NCBI GenBank assembly: GCA_016650315.1
Contig: JAENVZ010000124.1
Span: forward strand, 1 to 19,611
Source of the DNA: Alphaproteobacteria bacterium
Lineage (GTDB): Bacteria > Pseudomonadota > Alphaproteobacteria > Sphingomonadales > Sphingomonadaceae
DNA: 19,611 bases
Direction: 5' to 3'
Within the stretch, counting starts at the first letter, position 1. Every line of letters starts with the position of its first letter. The position numbers and the translations under genes are program-made. Positions 15,927 to 19,611 of this stretch are shown here, piece after piece. The notes under the pieces are model-generated. The model made no database searches and had not been told where the DNA came from. It saw only the letters and a list, made by a program, of their open reading frames with translations.

Positions 15927-15947
15927 ACCCCGGATCAAGTCCGGGGT
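15927..15947. repeat. REP-like hairpin 2 between fdsA and fdsD
   Basis: ACCCCGGA and TCCGGGGT form a perfect 8-bp stem with a 5-nt TCAAG loop, 34 nt after hairpin 1. The readthrough string WTPDQVRG is again typical of dispersed sphingomonad repeats. Together the pair occupies most of the 106-nt fdsA-fdsD gap. Dispersed copies elsewhere in the genome cannot be checked from this window. Confidence 0.7.
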
Positions 15948-15963
15948 ACGCCTGAAAGAGCCC

Positions 15964-16197
15964 ATGAACAGCCTGGATCACCTCATCTACATGGCGAACC
16001 AGATTGCCCGCAATTTTGCGACGCTGAAGGAAGCCGACGCGACCGCCGCTGTTGCCGAACATATCCGTGATTTCTGGGACCCGCGGATGAAATCCATGAT
16101 TTTCGCACATATGGACGCTGGCGGGGCGGGGCTGAAACCCCTTACCCGCGCCGCGCTGGATCAGCTTACAAAGGGAAATGGCCATATCGCCGCCTGA
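15964..16197 (+). CDS. fdsD: Formate dehydrogenase delta subunit
   Basis: The small FdsD subunit (77 residues) associates with the FdsA/B/G complex and is required for an active enzyme in studied relatives, although it binds no cofactor. The protein contains the family core MANQIARNFATLKEADATA followed by VAEHIRDFWDPRMK, predicted helical, and has no cysteine. The start at 15964 follows AAAGAG and lies 17 nt after the second REP-like hairpin. Its 3' end overlaps the fdhD start by 20 nt. In the commonly described fdsGBACD order, delta comes last. Here it precedes the fdhD/fdsC gene. The family call is solid because of the WDPRM motif and the operon context. Confidence 0.92.
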   Translation: MNSLDHLIYMANQIARNFATLKEADATAAVAEHIRDFWDPRMKSMIFAHMDAGGAGLKPLTRAALDQLTKGNGHIAA

Positions 16198-16981
16198 CAA
16201 AAGCCACGTCCTTGACCAGACAATCCGCCTGATCCGTCCGGGCGGACGGCCTACGGAGACGATCTATCGGACCATCGCCGTTGAAGATCCCGTATCACTG
16301 GAATTCAACGGCATCGCCTATGCCGTGATGATGGCGACGCCCACTGACCTTGTCGACTATGTCACCGGCTTTGCGCTTTCCGAAAAGCTGATTGAAACCG
16401 CCGCCGACATGGAGGCCGTGGATATTCACCATGCGGACAATGGCTGGATCGTCCGCGCCCGGTTGGCGCACACACGAACCGAAACGCTGCTTGCCCGTGT
16501 CCGCACCCGTGTCTCGGAAAGCAGTTGCGGTCTGTGCGGCATGGAAAATCTGGAAGAGGTGATGCGCCCCCTGCCCAAAGTGGCAGCGCATGAAGCCGTG
16601 TCACACGATGCCATTTTCCGTGCTCTTGCCGAACTGGGCGAACATCAGCCGCTTCATAATGCCACCGGCGCGGTCCATGCCGCCGCCTTCGCTGATGCGG
16701 AGGGTCATATCCTCCATGCCCGCGAAGATGTCGGCCGTCACAATGCGCTCGACAAGCTGATCGGGTGCCTTGCACGCGCGGACGTACCGGCAGCAGACGG
16801 CTTCATCCTCACTAGCTCGCGTTGCAGCTATGAAATGGTAGAAAAGTCGGTCCGGGCTGAAGCGACGACACTCGTCACCATCTCGGCCCCTACATCCCTT
16901 GCTGTTTCGCGGGCACAGGATGCAGGGTTAACACTTATCGCCCTCGCCCGCCCGGATACTGCTTGGCTCATGGGCGAATAG
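16178..16981 (+). CDS. fdhD: Formate dehydrogenase accessory sulfurtransferase FdhD (FdsC)
   Basis: FdhD/FdsC delivers sulfur to, and helps insert, the bis-MGD cofactor of formate dehydrogenase and is needed for activity but is not part of the enzyme. The 267-residue protein has the cysteine pair C117-x-x-C120 in SSCGLCG that carries sulfur from IscS-type desulfurases. It also has GAVHAAAFAD, HAREDVGRHNALDKLIG and TSSRCSYEMVEKS, the strongest family signatures. The ATG at 16178 lies 20 nt inside fdsD and is preceded by AAAGGGAA, a better ribosome binding site than most in the operon. Expression is therefore probably tied to fdsD. It ends the operon, with its stop 4 nt from the stop of the convergent herA gene. 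Confidence 0.94.
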   Translation: MAISPPDKSHVLDQTIRLIRPGGRPTETIYRTIAVEDPVSLEFNGIAYAVMMATPTDLVDYVTGFALSEKLIETAADMEAVDIHHADNGWIVRARLAHTRTETLLARVRTRVSESSCGLCGMENLEEVMRPLPKVAAHEAVSHDAIFRALAELGEHQPLHNATGAVHAAAFADAEGHILHAREDVGRHNALDKLIGCLARADVPAADGFILTSSRCSYEMVEKSVRAEATTLVTISAPTSLAVSRAQDAGLTLIALARPDTAWLMGE

Positions 16982-16985
16982 GGTT

Positions 16986-18671
16986 TTACCGCCCTTGGCT
17001 ACGCCAGCGGTTGACGGTACGCTCGAGTATTTCCGCCTCTCCACCCGTTTGTCGCCACAGATCGGTGAAGCTGGGATCGCCCGACGCCGGACGCTTTTCT
17101 TCCGCCAGATTGTCGAGCGCCACGCGAATGGGGATGGCCACACCTTCGCCGCAGATGATGCATTCACGGTTGCGCAGCGCCGGGATGCTGTCCAGAAAGC
17201 CGCGCGCGCCTTCAGGCATGGCCGCTTTCACGAATTGCTGATCGCGGTCGTTGTTCAGACGCATGGCGATGATCGTGCCGCATTGCGACAGCACGCCTTC
17301 GGCAAGGTCGGACGGACGTTGCGTGATAAGGCCCAATGAAACGCCATATTTACGGCCTTCCTTGGCGATCCGTTCCAGGATCTTGCGAACCGACTGACCA
17401 CCGCCGATGGTGCTGCTTGGGATGTAACGATGCGCTTCTTCGCACACCAGAAGGATCGGGCGCTGCGGCTCATTGCGCGACCAGATGGCATAATCGAACA
17501 CCATGCGCGCAAGCACCGCGACCACGACCGATGTGATGTCCGACGGCATGGCCGATACGTCGATGATCGAAATCGGCTTGCCATCGCTCGGCAATCGGAA
17601 AATTTTGGCAAGAAAAGCGCTCATCGTGTCGCCGACCAACAAGCCGGAGAACATGAAATTATAACGCGGATCGGCCTTGATCTCCTCGATCTTGCTCTTG
17701 AGGCGCATATAGGGCGTCGAATTCGTGCCCTTGTCGAGCTTGCCCATTTCATTCTGCAAGATGTTGGTAAGATCGGACAACAGATAGGGAATGGGCGAGT
17801 CCACGGTAATCCGGGCCACACCTTCGGCCAGCCGGTTTTTCGACCGCGCGGCGAGCAGGCATTTGGCGAGAATATCGCAATCCATCGTGCGGTCGGAGCC
17901 TTCCGAGGTAACCAGAACCTCGCAATGCTCCTCGAAATTCATCAGCCAATAGGGCATAGCCAGATTGTTGATGTCATAGCTCGCACCATTGCCCTTGAAC
18001 GCGGCGCTATATTCGCCATGCGGGTCGATCATGACGATATGCCCCTGCGGCGCAAGGTCGCATATCTTGTGCAGGATCAGCGCGGCGGCAGTCGATTTAC
18101 CCGTACCGGTCGAACCCAAAAGCGCGAAATGCTTGCCCAGCATTGCATCGACATACAGCGCGCCGCGCGTATCCTTGGTGGGATAGACCGTGCCGATTTC
18201 AATGTTTGCGCGCTCGTCGGCGGCATAGATTTGCCGCATGTCGGCACTGGAAACCGGGAAAATTTCTGTGCCCGGCGTTGGGTAGCGGGTCACGCCGCGG
18301 CGAAATTTATAAATCTTGCCGGTCAGCTTTTCCTCATCGCCTTCACCCAGAAAATCGACATCGGCAACGATCTGCCCGTCGATACGGCGATCAAGCACCA
18401 GCGAACGGACATTGGCGACCAGCCAGGTGGACCCAACCCGCATCTTGATTTGGCTGCCGACCTGCCCGGCCATAGCGATGCACGGGTCGGGATCGTTGGC
18501 AAATTGCGCCAGAACATTGGCCTCAATCAATATCTTCGAACTTGAACCGGCAATCTGAAACACGGTTCCCATGACCATGCCATTTAAAGGCGAGCCAATA
18601 TTGGTGGGCACTATTGAAGCAGGGGCAGGTTCGCGCTGCTCAAATTGCCCAATGCTGCTCGTATCGTTCAT
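16986..18671 (-). CDS. herA: HerA-type hexameric ATPase (DUF87/FtsK-like)
   Basis: HerA proteins are ring-forming DNA translocases of the FtsK/HerA P-loop class. This one has 561 residues. An N-terminal HAS-barrel covers about 25-110 (GTVFQIAGSSSKILIEA, GSTWLVANVRSL). The ATPase core has Walker A GSTGTGKST (186-194), DPHGEY (216-221), Walker B ILLVCEEAHRY (406-416) and TQRPSDLAEGVLSQCGT (450-466). All nucleotide-binding motifs look intact. I chose ATG 18671 because GAGGGG lies 4 nt upstream. A GTG at 18701 would add ten residues. In archaea HerA pairs with the nuclease NurA, and in some bacterial defence systems with Sir2 or DUF4297 proteins. None of these lies beside it, so its partner and task are unknown. 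The fdhD gene is convergent and merely adjacent. Confidence 0.87.
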   Translation of the reverse strand: MNDTSSIGQFEQREPAPASIVPTNIGSPLNGMVMGTVFQIAGSSSKILIEANVLAQFANDPDPCIAMAGQVGSQIKMRVGSTWLVANVRSLVLDRRIDGQIVADVDFLGEGDEEKLTGKIYKFRRGVTRYPTPGTEIFPVSSADMRQIYAADERANIEIGTVYPTKDTRGALYVDAMLGKHFALLGSTGTGKSTAAALILHKICDLAPQGHIVMIDPHGEYSAAFKGNGASYDINNLAMPYWLMNFEEHCEVLVTSEGSDRTMDCDILAKCLLAARSKNRLAEGVARITVDSPIPYLLSDLTNILQNEMGKLDKGTNSTPYMRLKSKIEEIKADPRYNFMFSGLLVGDTMSAFLAKIFRLPSDGKPISIIDVSAMPSDITSVVVAVLARMVFDYAIWSRNEPQRPILLVCEEAHRYIPSSTIGGGQSVRKILERIAKEGRKYGVSLGLITQRPSDLAEGVLSQCGTIIAMRLNNDRDQQFVKAAMPEGARGFLDSIPALRNRECIICGEGVAIPIRVALDNLAEEKRPASGDPSFTDLWRQTGGEAEILERTVNRWRSQGR

Positions 18672-18769
18672 AAAGCCCCTCAATATTGTCCCCGGGAGCA
18701 CAGGGTCTAACAGCCATGGGTAAAGATTGGATTATTATTGGCGCATCACCGGCTCACCGGAAAAAGTCG

Positions 18770-19528
18770 TCATTCCCGGCGGAAGATGCGACCTGCAGCC
18801 CAACCCATTAACAGCGCAAAGCCAATAGCAACCAGGCCATAAAGCACAGACCAGTCATCCGCAGCCATGGCAACGAAACGCTCAAAGCCCGATTTGTGGA
18901 TCTCTATCTCGCGCACGGCGGCGGCGAGTACACGGCCATCCTGGATCAGAAAGGTTTCAGCGGTGTAGGTGCCGACAATGACCCGGGCAGGCAGGGGCAA
19001 TCGTGCGCGATAGAGCACACCATCGGTAATTTCGACGGTAGCTGGCGCTTCGATATAAAGCCCCGACCGGCGACGCAGATCGACCAATCCGGTCTGGAAC
19101 CGTTCGATCTCGTCCGTCATGTTGAGCGAAGAGGGCGACAATTGCAGCTTGCCGAAACCCAGTTCGTAAATGGCTGCTGTTCGTTCATCGACAATGTCAG
19201 CAATCGGGCGAGACGAGGCCATGGCGTAATATGATGGCGCGGAACGGAAATGCGCGCTTGTTGCATTAAGCCAGATGCCGGCAACCTTTTGCTTTTCGCG
19301 CATGGTGATCGATTGGCTGGGTCCCTTCAACACGACGATAATGTCTGCAGGATGCTTGGGCGGACGGCCATCGGGATAAACGATCGCTCCAAAGAGCAGC
19401 AGTTCAGCCCCGGCAAAACTATACTGGATTTCAACTGAACGCTGCGACACGTCTGGCACCAACATGGGTTTTGGAGCAGCGCCAACAAGCAACAAAAGCA
19501 GCACTGGCAACAGCAGCGCCCTCGTCAC
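18770..19528 (-). CDS. TIGR02186-family putative membrane protein
   Basis: I recognise this as the alphaproteobacterial TIGR02186 family, whose function is not established. The 252-residue protein has an N-terminal signal peptide (leucine-rich core, likely cleavage near residue 18-20). A large probably periplasmic domain of beta-strand character follows (VEIQYSFAGAELLLFGAIVYP; DIIVVLKGPS; APATVEITDGVLYRARLPLPARVIVGTY). One transmembrane helix closes it (about 224-244), ending in basic residues, so the domain should face the periplasm. The start is a GTG whose bases overlap the preceding gene's stop (GTGA), which suggests translational coupling. In related genomes this family sits next to a TauE/SafE-type exporter, which fits the fragment upstream. 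A 98-nt gap separates it from herA. Confidence 0.8.
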   Translation of the reverse strand: MTRALLLPVLLLLLVGAAPKPMLVPDVSQRSVEIQYSFAGAELLLFGAIVYPDGRPPKHPADIIVVLKGPSQSITMREKQKVAGIWLNATSAHFRSAPSYYAMASSRPIADIVDERTAAIYELGFGKLQLSPSSLNMTDEIERFQTGLVDLRRRSGLYIEAPATVEITDGVLYRARLPLPARVIVGTYTAETFLIQDGRVLAAAVREIEIHKSGFERFVAMAADDWSVLYGLVAIGFALLMGWAAGRIFRRE

Positions 19529-19611
19529 AGCACTTCCACCGTGTAAATTTCATCAGGCCGCCAACCAAGGCCCAGCGCCATGCGGATTGCAACGATCAGC
19601 ACGATCAGGGC
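19525..19611 (-). CDS. C-terminal fragment of a membrane protein, probably a TauE/SafE (TSUP) exporter
   Basis: The minus strand is open from the window edge to a TGA at 19527-19525. Only 28 codons are visible, ending RPDEIYTVEVL. The first part (ALIVLIVAIRMALGLG) is a hydrophobic helix followed by a short polar tail. The stop overlaps the GTG start of the TIGR02186-family gene by 4 nt. The exporter call rests mainly on the usual partnership of TIGR02186 proteins with TauE/SafE proteins and is therefore inference. Confidence 0.5.
   Translation of the reverse strand, partial: ALIVLIVAIRMALGLGWRPDEIYTVEVL

Noticed and set aside
15861..16070. Short plus-strand frame through the fdsA-fdsD gap
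   Set aside because: Its first half is translation of the REP-like hairpins and its second half overlaps fdsD in another frame. It is not a real gene.
17430..18545. A 371-codon plus-strand frame opposite herA
   Set aside because: HerA on the minus strand carries every ATPase motif. The opposing frame has no recognisable domain and is a shadow.
18767..18785. TCATTCCCGGCGGAAG near the end of the TIGR02186 gene, resembling half of the REP-like hairpin
   Set aside because: It cannot form a comparable stem, lies in coding sequence, and the resemblance is short enough to be chance.

Overview
The window reads as chromosomal DNA of an alphaproteobacterium, most likely a sphingomonad (Sphingobium/Sphingomonas/Sphingopyxis type). 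This rests on the moderately GC-rich base composition, the alphaproteobacterial families present (a ubiquinol-cytochrome c chaperone, DUF177, a TIGR02186-type membrane protein) and a pair of intergenic hairpins. If read through, those hairpins would encode the IPAKAGIQ / WTPDQVRG strings typical of dispersed repeats in these genomes. The genus is inferred, not shown. Genes are densely packed, with no CRISPR array, tRNA, rRNA, insertion sequence or phage gene seen, and no gene-free stretch above about 135 bases.

Layout. Bases 1-2691 (+): the 3' part of lysA, a siroheme-synthase-type precorrin-2 dehydrogenase and a ZntB/CorA-type metal transporter, tightly coupled (1-nt gap, then ATGA overlap). 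2700-3323 (-): a receiver-only response regulator. 3436-4227 (+): a crotonase-family enoyl-CoA hydratase, meeting tail to tail a hotdog thioesterase (4224-4667, -). 4759-5640 (+): an SMP-30/gluconolactonase-family protein. 5656-7620 (-): a membrane GGDEF-EAL protein. 7696-8759 (-): DUF177 and the cytochrome bc1 chaperone, divergent from bamE (8892-9380, +).

9480-16981 (+) is the main functional unit. A LysR regulator is followed by a complete operon for a soluble NAD-dependent molybdenum formate dehydrogenase: fdsG, fdsB, mobA, fdsA, fdsD and fdhD. FdsA carries the bis-MGD active site and most of the iron-sulfur clusters, and FdsB/FdsG pass electrons to NAD+. MobA supplies the guanine-nucleotide form of the cofactor and FdhD (FdsC) matures the enzyme. 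The LysR-operon gap holds an array of TTGAT/CTATC half-sites that is a good candidate operator. A REP-like hairpin pair separates fdsA from fdsD, the only sizeable gap inside the operon.

16986-19611 (-): a HerA-type ATPase without an adjacent nuclease, then a TIGR02186-family membrane protein translationally coupled to the tail of an upstream gene that is probably a TauE/SafE-type exporter.

Most of this is recognisable core or near-core metabolism. I found no convincing new multi-gene system. The best leads are the decayed methyltransferase remnant at the end of the precorrin-2 dehydrogenase, the half-site array upstream of fdsG, mobA embedded in the fds operon, and several motif-level departures in signalling and crotonase proteins.
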